Below, one piece after another: positions 31,861 through 44,199 of a DNA stretch of 64,000 nt (position 1 is the stretch's first letter; the number at the start of each line of letters is the position of its first letter). Made by a program: the position numbers and the translations under genes. This stretch comes from Margaritifera margaritifera (Eukaryota; Mollusca; Bivalvia; Unionida; Margaritiferidae): contig JAQPZY010001200.1 in the NCBI GenBank assembly GCA_029931535.1, positions 1,327,501 through 1,391,500 of the forward strand, given 5' to 3'. The notes beneath the pieces were generated by a model. It was not told the origin of the DNA, did not search any database, and saw only the letters and a list, made by a program, of their open reading frames with translations.

Positions 31861-32461
31861 TGTGTGTTATTGGTATAGAGCTGATGCTTGACCTTTTTAT
31901 ATAGACGGAACAGTGTGTCCCTCTGTACTTAGAGAAAATTTAAATTACTCTATTAAGGAGAACATTATATCGGGGTAGAAGACATTGCTCGAGTTGCTTT
32001 TTCCTCTGGTTGAATTTGAAGTTTATTTGCATAAGGAGGAAGAAATAGTAGACAGACAACAGTGTAGAGAGAACAGGCAATTTATCAATTAGGCATTAAT
32101 TCATAATGCGAATACTTGATGTACTGATTTATATGGATTTCCAGTGACCTCAAAGTACGAATTTCACGGACACGCCACGTAATGATTCCATTACAGAATA
32201 CATACACCGAAAGCACATCGACAACTCGATATACCCATTACGATAATTGATATTTACGAAGATTAATGAAACAGCATAACATTAGTGTGACCTAGATCTA
32301 CAATCGAAAATGAAACTTAGGAAACGATCGCAAAACAAAACTGACGTACTCTCAGTACTTCACACGAATCGTCATATACAAAAATTCGATGATAAAAGAT
32401 TCATGAAAATTGAAACCAGGTGAAAGGAATAGAATAAGTAAAACGTGACGGAGGGTTGAGT

Positions 32462-32501
<40 letters not shown>

Positions 32502-33342
32502 TACTTTTTGCACCAGGTATTTGTTTACACAACTAGTTCACAGTTACTAAAGGGAAATAACTCTCACTACGGATATGTCTTTGATACGTTGAATTTTAGG
32601 GCGACCGAAATAAATATACAAATATATTCACTTCTTTACAATTAGTTACTATACACTGATACATAGAACAAAGAATTATTAAAATATATTTCCTTTCTTT
32701 CAGAAACTGTATATGCTTCACATAATGTTCACTTAACTGGGAATTTGTTTCCTTTAAAAATCAAACCTATTTGGAGCATTCTCGTCTTCTTCCGATGCGA
32801 GTCGAATAACCTTTTTTTAAGTTTTTCGCTGACGAACTTCCAGTTAGATATGCGAAGAATAGTCTTATAATATGATAGGTCTTGAAAATAACACTCGACG
32901 ATGTTTCAACAATCAATGAAATACCTGCGCATTTAATTTGTAATGTTGTTCCTGCAACTTTGTAATGATACAATTGAAGAAATGATTCGGTTTCAATTTG
33001 TCTGCAACTGTTGCTTGAGTTGCTGTTAGTGATGACGCGTCATCTATTCATTGTGATGTTTTGAGGTTATTATGACGTAATAGCGACCACGGGTTTGAGG
33101 GCAGTTCACGATGGCCATTATTTACAATAGATGTTTTTTTTTAGCGTGCAATGGAAAAGGCCGATTATGATCTGAATGAAAGAATGAAAGAAAACCCTAT
33201 GCAAAGTACGAAACTGTAGAGCAAAACCGTCGCTTGCAAGGATGTGGGCATCAAGTGGTTGTCAAACACCTTGGCAGCTTGACGGATTTTAAGACCTAAT
33301 CTCTGTCACGTATCCAACTGCCACTATACATCGTGTACAATT

Positions 33343-33452
33343 AAGAACTGACCATTTATTTGTTTACGTTTGTTGAAGTATGAACCGATAAAACGCTGTA
33401 CACAGCGTTTTTTTCGGTTCATGCATCAGTGAACGTAAAAACATAAACTGGT
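33343..33452. repeat. Foldback MITE-like palindrome
   Basis: Arms of about 50 bases (TTTGTTTACGTT and ATGAACCGATAAAACGCTG on the left, mirrored on the right) meet at CTGTACACAG. Nearly the whole element can form one hairpin, typical of a foldback MITE. No coding content. Confidence 0.7.
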
Positions 33453-34225
33453 CAATCCTTATAATTTAATTTTACATCTTGTAAAGACAAAATAATACAA
33501 ATTCTTTTAAAATGTGTGTTAAATAGATCATTCTAACCTTGTCTAGCCGTGCATGAATACATGCAAAATAGCAATCAGTATCCATAATTTGCATACAGCC
33601 AATCAGAAGAGAGCAACCAGTTCCCTGAGAACATGCCACAAACTGACCCTTGGTCATTAAATCATTATATGAGCAGCCTGCATTGAACTATATAGTCCAA
33701 GAATCCAAAGTGAAATCCATGGTGGAGAAATACGCTTATGATTAAACTACAACATTAATTTCCATTTGTTAAATTACTTTTAACCTTATTTGCCGATCTC
33801 GAAATTTGGGAGTGGTATCGACTTGTCCTAGCTAGTGTACAACATTCACTATTAAAGGAAAAAGGTTTATTTCATAGCTTTTGCAATATTGTATATAGTT
33901 TATTGGAAATGACAATTATGTCTATTTAACAGGATTTTTTTTCGCTGAGAGAGAGAGAGAGAGAGAGAGAGTCGCCATTGTTTATGGACCTCATCACTGC
34001 TCGAAGTGTTCAAAACACTCACAATTAAATCAATTCGGGTTGATTAGAGCTGATGGGGGGGGGGGGGCTGCTTGTGATTATTATCAACAAAGGATCGTTT
34101 CTTAAACGAAAAACGAAGCAGTTGTTGTGTATGTTGTTTAAAAAAAATATCCTCTATCAATGCCAAATTAAAGGCCCGCATACAATATTTAGACCTATGT
34201 GTTTTTTATCCACATCATCTATGGA

Positions 34226-34241
34226 AATGTGTGTGTGTGTG

Positions 34242-34306
<65 letters not shown>

Positions 34307-34311
34307 GAGAG
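34226..34311. repeat. Compound (GT)n(GA)n(CAGA)n microsatellite
   Basis: Three simple-sequence tracts in series. The frame read through it is an artefact. Confidence 0.95.
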
Positions 34312-34796
34312 AGCATGACTTTTTGAAACTTCTGGTCTAGAACTTGTCAGTTCGATTCAACCAGTTATGTGTTACTTCTCTGCTGTATCAAGGTTTAATA
34401 ATATTACATTTCTTCGAGAAACACGCTTACCTTCTCGATAAATCCCAACACTAGCTTTAGTTTCAGCTGATTTCCCCAACTTTTTATACCACAGTCAAGG
34501 GCAGCTTCACTGTTTTCATGGGTGAATAAGTTAAAGTCATAACGATTAAAATCAACAGCAAGTTATTTATTTAAATTGGAATTACAACTGAAGAGAATGT
34601 TATATTTTTTCTTTTCTTTTTTAGGCTCTAATTTCATTCAAAACGAAAATGCCACTATAGGCCTAGATCCAGACAGCCAAAGCATGTCTGTCTAATCGTG
34701 CGGCCAGCTATATTCGAGTCAAGCCCGTATAATCGACTCATCTTGGCCTTACTATATGAAACAATGTTAAAAAAGTATGGCACGCCAAATCGTTCA

Positions 34797-35778
34797 AAAT
34801 AAGACGAGCTGAAGTAATCGTAGGGTGAGCTGGAGTAAATGTAGGGTCAGCAGGAGTAATCGTAGGTCGAGCTGAAGTAATCGTAAGGTGAGCTAGAGAA
34901 GGCGAGCTGAAGTAATCGTAGGGTGAGCTAGAGTAATCGTAGGTCGAGCTGAAGTAATCGTAGGATGAGCTGGAGTAATCGTAGGGTGGGCTGGAGTAAT
35001 CGTAGGGTGAGCTGAAGTAATCGTAAGGTGAGCTGAAGTTGTCGTAGGGTGAACTTGAGTAATGGTAGGGTGAGCTGAAGTAATCGTAGGGTGATCGGGT
35101 GAAGGCGAGCTGAAGTAATCGTAGGGTGAGCTGGAGTAAACGTAGGGTGAGTTGAAGTAATCGTAGGGTGAGCTGGAGAAGGCGAACTGAAGTAATCATA
35201 GGGTAAGCTGGAGTAATCGTAGGGTGAGCTGAAGTAATCGTAGGGTGATCGAGTGAAGGCGAGCTGCAGTAATCGTAGGGTGAGCTGGAGTAATCGTATG
35301 GTGAGCTGAAGTAATCGTAGGGTGAGCTGGAGTAATCGTAGGGTGAGCTGGAGTAATAGTAGGGTGAGCTGAAGTGATCGTTGGGTGAGCTGAAGTTTTT
35401 CGTAGGGTGAACTTGAGTAATCGTAGGGTGAGCTGAAGTAATCGTAGGGTGATCGGGTGAAGGCGAGCTGAAGTAATCGTAGGGTGAGCTGGAGTAATCG
35501 TAGGGTGAGCTGAAGTGATCGTAGGATGAGGTGATGTTGTCGTAGAGTGAGCTGGAGTAATCGTAGGGTGAGCTGAAGTGATCGTAGGGTGAGCTGGTGA
35601 AGGCGAGCTGAAGTAATCGTAGGGTGAGCTGGAGAAGGCGAGCTGAAGTAATCGTAGGGTGAGCTGGAGAAGGCGAGCTGAAGTAATCATAGGTTAAGCT
35701 GGAGTTATCGTAGGGTGAGCTGAAGTAATCGTAAGGTGAGCTGGAGAAGGCGAGTTGAAGTAATCGTAGAATGAGCTG

Positions 35779-35780
<2 letters not shown>
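34797..35780 (-). repeat. 21-bp minisatellite array, inverted copy 1
   Basis: About 47 copies of a 21-bp unit close to GAGCTGAAGTAATCGTAGGGT, with variant units and a ~9-bp GAGAAGGCG module interspersed. The left flank (34780-34803) contains GGCACGCCAAATCGTTCAAA, which reappears in inverse orientation beside the array at 42883-43310. Because 21 is a multiple of three the array stays open for hundreds of codons; the two long minus-strand frames at 34738-35690 are artefacts. An (AT)n tract at 35783-35834 adjoins it. Confidence 0.95.
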
Positions 35781-35836
<56 letters not shown>

Positions 35837-36964
35837 GGTTAGTTGGGCAACTAGTTTGACAACATTTGATGCGTTGCTCTGAAACTTAGCAGAGTTGTGC
35901 CCCTTTTATCCATTTTGAACGTTCTTTTACACATTCCAACATATACATTCTGACAGAAACATTACATTGTTTTGCCTGAACCACTGATTCAGACAAGAAG
36001 GGGGGCAGGGGCATCGATGTTTTATGGATACATTTCTAGTGACACTTATTTACTACAATGATTTGTGTTCATCAAGCTGTATATCACTCTGATCCTGTTG
36101 TGACATATGTTAATGAAGACAAACAATGTAAATCTAATTTACATTTTATTTTAGTGAATGGTTATAGTAAATAGAGCTTTGAACAAGAACAGTTAGAATA
36201 GGACAAAACATGCATACAAATCAATCAGTTAATGTAACCTCTTAAATCAAAGTTGTAAAGGAAAACTCTTTTTTATGCAAGTCAATTGATAAGAATGTGA
36301 ATTTCAGAAACTAGTTTCAGACATTTTAAAGGTTGTCTAGGCAATTGCACATTTTTCATGTGTTCTCTCAGTTTTGTAAAATTTGAACCATACTCTCATT
36401 TCACCAGATATCAAGTTTCTTGGTAAAAGACAAAAGTAGCACGTAGGATTCTCTGAAATATAAGTACATCAATGTCATAAAGAATTTTCCAAAATACTCG
36501 GATACGGACACAATTCTTAAATTGTGTCTTTGTATCACCATGAATGTAATAAATGTGGGTGTAAAGCAATTTTTCTAATTCTGTTTGTAAACATGTCCCC
36601 ATTTCCAAGGCATAACACTCAAACAGTTCAAGGTATTTGAAGAAACTTGGTGTGCATATCAACAAAGTGGTGTAGTTGTGGTCCATTCTTAATATAGTTT
36701 TTGTCAAGCCCACCTTGCTGGAAGCTCGACATAGTGATAAATTTAGCATTTGTGTGACTCTGTCTGCATGTCCTACCATCTCTCTGTTCATCCACACACA
36801 TTAGATTAACCTCAGCAAAGTTTAAGTTCAGGTTCAATATCCAGGCCATATCCAGGCCATGGCCAGCCTCTATTTTATGTTATCATGGAACAAAATTTAG
36901 TGTCAGTAGTATGAGAGCTACTTAAATGGCTTGAAATGGCATATCCCCATGCTTGTATTATATA

Positions 36965-36997
36965 TTACCACCCACCCACCCACCCACCCACCCACCC
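36965..36997. repeat. (CCCA)n tract
   Basis: About seven CCCA/CCAC tetramers. The surrounding 35.84-37.2 kb has overlapping short frames on both strands but nothing I can assign. Confidence 0.85.
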
Positions 36998-37275
36998 CAG
37001 GGGGCCCAAACAAGTATACCTCTATCACATTGGCAATCTGTGTACAAAGATTTTGTGAAGTTCCAAGTGGCAGTTCAGGAGGAAATAGAGTTATGGACAG
37101 ATGGAGGGTACACCAGTATCACCTATTCGAGCGTAGAGATAAAAAAAATAGACAGCATGGACCGTTATGTATTTTAAGAAGTGGGGTAACAGATAGTTCT
37201 GGACCAATTACACAAAATACCAGTAGGTACCAAAAAATTAATTAACTACCATCTTCTCTACTGTCTTGTAAAGAA

Positions 37276-37358
37276 CATACTAGGTATAGGTATCACTCTT
37301 CTGATGGTGTTGCCCTTGTTGTAGGTATCACTCTTCTGATGGTGTTGCCCTTGTTGTC
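37276..37358. repeat. Direct duplication of ~37 bp
   Basis: Two copies of a block containing GTATCACTCTTCTGATGGTG lie one after the other. Confidence 0.85.
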
Positions 37359-37639
37359 CTCTAGATTTAAATTAAATAAGATCATATGGGTTTTATTGCA
37401 ATTAATTTGTCGACATTATCCTACTCTATTTAATACAAGGGTATGTAGCAATCACTATGTCTGTTAGTGTCTCCGTCAATCTGTAAACAGCTCTGTTGTG
37501 CATTGTCATACATTGTGTACTTGTTACAATGCCAGAGTCCATATTTCTTGTCTGATTTCCATCAAACTTAGAATATGTTTATATCGTCTAAATCTCAGAA
37601 GACTTAAATAATGAACGAGATCAATGCAGTTTAATGGGA

Positions 37640-38420
37640 TAATCTAGCATCTGATTGGTTAATATTGTTGCCACTCGGGAGGCCATATTTGTGGTGATAT
37701 TGTATATGATCAAGCTTGGTAGTAATGATTATGTCATTAAGATTTTGGTTGAGTGTGATTATGAGTGAAATTCATGAATATTAATGATATGACCTTGCAT
37801 CTGATTGGCTGAGCCTGTGAACAATCTAGCAGCTTTTGATCAAACTTATTAAATAGTTATGATCAAACTTATTAAATAGTTATGATCAAACTTATTAAAT
37901 AGTTATGATCAAACTTATTAAATAGTTATATATTATCAACATGTTGGATGAGTTTGAGCAGGATCAAGAGCCACACATGTTAAAGAGGTAATTTGGTATC
38001 TGATTGGCTGACCTTATTACCTCTTTAAAGACTGAATTCCTTTTGGAGTTAGATTCAAATTAAGCTTGTATTATCATTGTCATAGACAAATTCTATAATA
38101 AGTCAGGTCAGTACATTTTAATGACATACCTTGCATCTGATTGGCTGAGCTTGTTGCCTCTTTAGATTCTTAGACTATATTTCCAATCCAGTTCTACAAA
38201 ACTCTGCAAATGGTTTTATATCAAGATGACGTGCATGACTTCATTTATGAGCAAGAGTATGTGCATATTAATTATCTTTAGAGCACATGAGGATATGTAA
38301 AGTAGGTAAAATCAAGATGATATAAAGTTTGGGAGAGAGTTTACCTAGGTTGTGTTCTTACATAATCATACTTAGTGAAATGGTTACCTGTTGAGTGAGT
38401 GATATCAGGCCATTTTGGGC
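37640..38420. repeat. Degenerate ~150-bp repeat units with CATCTGATTGGCTGA core
   Basis: The core recurs at about 37648, 37798, 37996 and 38133 with similar context each time, and four 23-bp units (ATGATCAAACTTATTAAATAG) at 37836-37930 sit inside. The pattern suggests an old tandem array. No gene seen here or in the following 38.4-40.2 kb. Confidence 0.6.
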
Positions 38421-40264
38421 CTCTTGTTTCTAATTTAATTGACAAATATTTCGAAGAAAAAACTTTTTCTTGTCATCGCAATGTTTACAAGTTGTGAATT
38501 GTGTATTCACTTAATATTATGAAAATTAATTAAGTGGTATGTCGCAGACTAAAACGAGCTACTGTGCAACAAACAAAGTTTAAAACGAGTTCCCTAGACA
38601 GCCGACTGGGTAAATAATGACTAAATAATATAGCCATCAGATGAGTGTGAATGCCTGTTATGGGTAATTTGTATTAATTTAGTAAGGATTGGGCATAGTT
38701 ACGAACTTACCAAAAAAGTCAGTATGAACAAAGTTATGATCTGATCCGACATAAGTTTACATTCTGTTCTGATGAGACCTTTTGAGAAGATGGCGTTAGT
38801 TCACCTTCAATAAACCTTATCAATGCCTATTACAAATGGAAAAGTTATCACCGAAAAATGTGTGCAGAACAAATTTGGACAGAAATTTAAGTCAGGTACA
38901 TGTACTCATGTTATCTAAGTTGTGTAGATGTGCTTTACTTAGTTAACATTTCCCATTGTTTATATTTTTCATGATGCCATTACCCTCCCCCCCCCCCCCC
39001 CAAGAAAAAGTCAAAAGAAAAAAGACGTCTATTTTGCCATTTCATGTAGTTGTCTTCATTTGTCAACCATTGTCTGTATAGATATGAAACGTTCAGTTCA
39101 TATTACGAATGTGGAAGCCGAGGGTTATGCTGCCTGTATACGACTTTGGTTTACAGTAACGTTTTATTCTGCTTTTGACTTTTTACCAAGAAACTTCATG
39201 TACATTTCTTGAAGGATTTCATATATAAAGTTAAAATCTTTTTCATTTGAAATAAACATATCAGTCTTTTACAACTTTAGGGTTTCTTATCTCATTTGGG
39301 CCCAGATGGCCGCAATACATTTACTATGCACCTCTGCCGTTGTTAGTTCAATTCCATTTTTTCGACACGTTGCAGATTTGTGGTGGTCAACCAAAACCTG
39401 AACGGTTCCTCGCAGTTCTACATGTTCCTCCACATTAAAGACCATGTCCTGTATTTTCTAAAATTTTTTAAAACTCAGACAATTTCGATAATTTGTAACT
39501 TTGTTGAAAAAAAATTAAAAATCATGGAACTTTAAGGATCTGCTTTACTTTGGTGTCTTCAATAACGTGCTAATTTAATTTACTTAGAATTTGCACTTTA
39601 AATATGTTATACGATTCGGGTTTTGAGATTAAGCTCGAGGTTGTTTTTTTTCTTCAACAAAGTTTCTAGAATGCTGGTGTCATCACAATGGCATTTGAGC
39701 CGTCGAGAGCGCCTCGTACAAGTTGATGAAAAGTGTTTAGTAATCGACGTTAAATAAATAAAGTTTAAGTTTTAATCTAAATGCCCAAATGTATTAAAGT
39801 AAATATGTATTCAAAGCGTCTGATGTCAAATTGTACTGTCGGAATTGTCAGAATGGACCGGTTATTTGGTTCAGAGTTCCGTTATCAATAATGCCTCCGA
39901 CATTGACACTTATGAAACTATGAAAACTTAAATACGTCATAGGGGTGCAGTACAAACATGACAAACGTGAGCAGATCTTATATAGGTGCTAGTGGGAAAT
40001 GCTTGGCTTCAATGGCATTCAAGTCAGTTTGCCGACTTTTCTCAAACGGTCATTGTTCAAACAAATCCCAAAATGAAGATCACACCGTGCTCTCATTTTA
40101 TCTATACTATTGACCTGTTATTTAGTCCATATATGTTCAGAAAACAGATCGTAGGCTGTACTACTTTGTTGTGCAACCATTTTGTTCTGTTTCAATTTTT
40201 GCTTTTCCCCAAAATGCGGAAATCATTCCACTTCATACATCGTAGGTGTTTATTCATGCAGTAT

Positions 40265-40435
40265 ACGAGTTTCCAAGGCATAATTTTAACAATCTAACTG
40301 TAAAGAAAGGTACTCTAGGAAACATTAAGGTTGTTCGCGCTCATATTTATTTATTTATTTATTTTTTTTGGGGGGGGGGGTGAGGAAGAGGCATCGTCCC
40401 CCACCCTCCTGGATCCACCCCCTGATGACTGAGAC
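40265..40435. repeat. Dispersed repeat (GGGGCGAAGCCCC family), fragment
   Basis: It matches the tail part of the elements at 9590 and 19895: GGCATAATTTTAAC, an AACTGTAAAGAAAGG-like stretch, poly-G, then GGATCCACCCC. It sits directly upstream of a SINE. Confidence 0.5.
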
Positions 40436-40440
40436 TTGCA

Positions 40441-40680
40441 TTATTTGCATGACGGGAGCCACGGTAGCTCAGTTGGTAGAGCGTTGGACTCGTAATCCAA
40501 AGGTCGCGGGTTCGATACCCGCGCAGGCCAGCTTTGGTCGACTACCTTTGGTGTGTTGAGAACTGCACTTAGCTCCCATTTCTTCGGCATGATATAGCCA
40601 GCAATGTATTAAAAGTGCTGTTAAAAAAAAACAAAAACAAACAAACAAACAAACAAACCAAAACAATTATTTGCATGACG
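40441..40680 (+). mobile_element. tRNA-derived SINE with perfect 15-bp target-site duplication
   Basis: The element is 40456-40665 and is flanked by ATTATTTGCATGACG at 40441-40455 and again at 40666-40680. The head (~40459-40531) resembles a tRNA-Thr with anticodon CGT: A box TAGCTCAGTTGG, anticodon stem TTGGA/TCCAA, B box GGTTCGATACC. The acceptor arms do not pair well, so it is not a functional tRNA gene. A ~90-bp body follows, then an A-rich AAAC-repeat tail. The intact duplication implies a recent insertion. The frame encoding AQLVERWTRNPKVAGSIPA is a well-known SINE artefact. Confidence 0.9.
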
Positions 40681-41756
40681 CTATCTAAGTACCGTCAAGC
40701 GTTGAAGCCAGTGAAAGACTTGTATATAAATGCATCCCTCAGCCTGTAGATCATGTGTTCTAGGTTTGAGGTGAGTAGACTTGAAATTTATCATGCAGAA
40801 AACAGGGAACAATTAAGTAACTAATCGGCTTTTCATCTTTACTTTTAGAACATGGCTTAGTACGAAATCAATAGCATTAAAAAGATGACAGATTTTCATT
40901 CATTTAGGTAAACTTTTATTTTTTTAAATGTTAGAAAATTGTCATCGCTGAACCCAAGTAATATAAACTCCTAACTCCTATCATTTCAAATAAGCGTATT
41001 TAGAAATCATAGAGCGGTGACCCATAGTGGTTGCAAACAGCAAAATGAAAGTTTATAATCCTCTGAAACAATATTTATTTGATATAGGTTTTGTCTATGC
41101 GTTATTTTTTAATATCTTTAATGTCTACTAGGCAAATTCGATACAAAATCTGATAAAGATCAACCTATACAAACTGGAGGTGTAGATATTCTTTGAAGTC
41201 CCTGAGGTTACTTCCATGAAAGGAAGACAAAGACGAGAAGATAAACCGTTTCAACAGCTTATTTATCTGCTGAATCAATCACTTTGAAATGTAAGAACGT
41301 TACCTAATATGCATTGTTGTTAATACAAATGAAATGGCATAGGCTGTTGTTTACTCGCATTGTTTTCCCCCAGAGAATCCATTCTCTTAAATCTTTTTTT
41401 TTTTTTTTTTTTTTTTTACATGGGTAGAGTATCATTTTAAGTTCGAAAATAACAAAAAAGCATTATCACTAGTGATGAACTATGGCAGGCAAGTACTTGT
41501 TGAAGAAAATGCCTTTTTATTTCCCCCTTTCTGTAGAAAAAAAACGGAATGTAGTAAACTGAGCTTTTTATTGCATGATAACGCTATTTATTATCATCAC
41601 CAATTTTCTCCAGCACTTTTATTTTGATGAGGTCGCACATAAGATTAAATTTCAGCAATTTGCATCATCATTTGAGGCATAATTAGACAACTGGTTATCT
41701 GATTAGCCTACGTATGTTTCCACGCAATAATTATTTATTCGTAGTAGATATTATCT

Positions 41757-42236
41757 AAGTTTGGTATGCAGTTGAATATTGATGAGACAGAAAGCGAGTT
41801 TGACTGGTATGCAGTTGAATATTGATGAGACAGAAAGTGAGTTTGACTGGTATGCAGTTGAATATTGATGAGACAGAAAGTGAGTTTGACTGGTATGCAG
41901 TTGAATATTGATGAGACAGAAAGTGAGTTTGACTGGTATGCAGTTGAATATTGATGAGACAGAAAGTGAGTTTGACTGGTATGCAGTTGAATATTGATGA
42001 GACAGAAAGTGAGTTTGACTGGTATGCAGTTGAATATTGATGCGACAGAAAGTGAGATTGACTGGTATGCAGTTGAATATTGATGAGACAGAAAGTGAAT
42101 TTGACTGGTATGCAGTTGAATATTGATGAGACAGAAAGTGAGTTTGACTGGTATGCAGTTGAATATTGATGCGACAGAAAGTTTGTTTGACTGGTATGCA
42201 GTTGAATATTGATGAGACAGAAAGTGAGTTTGACTT
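41757..42236. repeat. 43-bp minisatellite
   Basis: About eleven near-identical tandem copies of a 43-bp unit containing ATGCAGTTGAATATTGATG. Only point changes separate the units, so it is young. The 171-codon minus-strand frame across it is an artefact. Confidence 0.96.
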
Positions 42237-42882
42237 TCAGCGTTCTATCATTGGTAGGACTTCTGATCAACGTTACTAATTTTTCAGCATAAAATACTCT
42301 GTTTGATTTTTAAAAAAATTTGTGTGCATTTTTAAGGCAAGGATTGATTTAACTTAAAGGATGGCTTGGCATAGTTGATTTTGTAAGTTATAACCTCGCT
42401 TTTTGACTCAAAATACATGTAGAGTTTTACTGCTGACATTAGTTTTAAAAAAGATATAAACTTACAATTAGTTAGATAAAGGGTGTTTGATTATGACCTT
42501 GATGCTTTGATGTATATCATACATCGTGTACCTTACACTGTGATTTAAGCAGACGAAACCTCGAAGTAAATCTCCATAAAAGCCTGATAATAGAGATGGA
42601 CTCCTTGGATTCACTTGTTTGAAAGAGTATAATTTTAAACCCTCTTTTAGCCTTCCTCCCAAATGATCAATGTCATACATACCTACATGCATGCATGTGG
42701 ACAGGGGAAAAAACTAAAGAAAACAGTATCATTTTGTTAGTCAATAAGCTAACTTTTATTCTACAATTGAAAGCTTTCACTTTCGCAATATTCTAGACAA
42801 GATAGTTCTAGGAAGTAGAATTTTACATGACATAGTCCAGTGTCCTGTAAAAACTGTTGATACCGAAATTATTGTCGTTATT

Positions 42883-43310
42883 CCAGCTCACCCTACGATT
42901 ATTTCAGCTCACCCTACGATAACTCCAATTCAACCTACGATTACTTCAGCTCGCCTTCGATTACTCCAGCTCACCCTATGATTACTTCAGCTCACCCTAC
43001 GATAACTCCAATTCAACCTACGATTACTTCAGCTAGCCTTCTCCAGCTCACCCTACGATTACTTCAGCTCACCCTACGATTACTCCAGCTTACCCTACGA
43101 CAACTTCAGCTCACCCTACGATCACTTCAGCTCGCCCTACGATTACTTCAGCTCACCCTACGATTACTTCAGCTCGCCTTCTCTAGCTCACCTTACGATT
43201 ACTTCAGCTCGACCTACGATTACTTCAGCTCACACTACGATAACTCCTGCTCACCCTACAAGTACTCTAGTTCACCCTACGATTACTTCAGCTCGCCTTA
43301 TTCTTATTTT
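42883..43310 (+). repeat. 21-bp minisatellite array, inverted copy 2
   Basis: About 20 copies of the reverse complement of the unit at 34797-35780. The right flank (43309-43332, AACGATTTGGCGTGCCATAC) matches the outer flank of the other array, so the arrays are related copies of one larger unit in opposite orientation. A (CT)n tract follows at 43361-43418. Confidence 0.95.
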
Positions 43311-43360
43311 GAACGATTTGGCGTGCCATACAAAAGTACATGTCAGAATGTAACTTGCAA

Positions 43361-43418
<58 letters not shown>
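43361..43418. repeat. (CT)n microsatellite
   Basis: About 57 bp of pure CT. The 43.42-44.2 kb stretch after it shows no gene. Confidence 0.96.
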
Positions 43419-43419
<1 letters not shown>

Positions 43420-44199
43420 CCAATTATCTGCATTTTTGATCAATCCAACTTTCAGCTTTATATTTTCAGAACAGCAGTACTTATTATACACAGTAAACAT
43501 GATATGATCACATTGCCCTCGTTGTTAATGTAAACCAACATTAAACATATTAAATTTCTCAACGAAACAGAAGTGCCAGTGGGCAGGGCAAAAACAATTT
43601 TTTTCCGGTTCATACGGGTATAAACTCCAAAAGGATCTGGCAAATCAGATTTCTGGAAATCGTAATGACGAAAGAAAAATGTAATTATATTCAAATCTTC
43701 ATAACCTAAACATTGTTAAACCATTTTTCATGAAATTTTCACTAGGCACTAAAATATTAATTCTAATTAACACTGGGTAAGTATCAACATAAAATACTTT
43801 GATTTTATATGATGTGACATGCTTACGAGTAGGGCGAGGTAATGTCTGTTCTGTTGATAGGTCAGTTGTGGTTCTTTTTTTAATCTTGGACGGATCCTTG
43901 ACCTTTCCCAGAATCAAAGGATGATCGTATTATGTGTATTCCTTCCTTAGGAAATATATAAATTGTTAATTGCTACTTAATACAGCACGGTGGCAGTCTG
44001 GTGGTTCCATTCTTTTACATACATGGCTTGTATACATAAACTCATGTATCAAAACGTCTTTTGTGATATTTTAAATGTTTAAATTTATAGTATCAACCTT
44101 TTCCATACAATATGAAACCATCATATCAATCATGGTATCTCAAGCTGAATCATTTATGCTATTCTTATTGAGTTTATTCTATTTGGATTGTATTAATTG

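Noticed and set aside
34738..35690. Two long minus-strand frames (153 and 164 codons) with repeated Tyr-Asp/Ser-Pro or Pro-Thr-Ile-Thr motifs
   Set aside because: They are translations of the 21-bp minisatellite; the period is a multiple of three so the frame stays open by default. The same applies to 42978-43439.
40459..40531. Functional tRNA-Thr gene
   Set aside because: The acceptor stem does not pair and the sequence is the head of a SINE with body, A-rich tail and target-site duplication.
40368..40666. Frames encoding AQLVERW...GSIPA and its antisense
   Set aside because: A classic false ORF produced by tRNA-derived SINEs.
41755..42270. 171-codon minus-strand frame of repeated FCLINIQLHTSQ-type segments
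   Set aside because: It is the 43-bp minisatellite read through in cycling frames; no start, promoter or flanking coding sequence.
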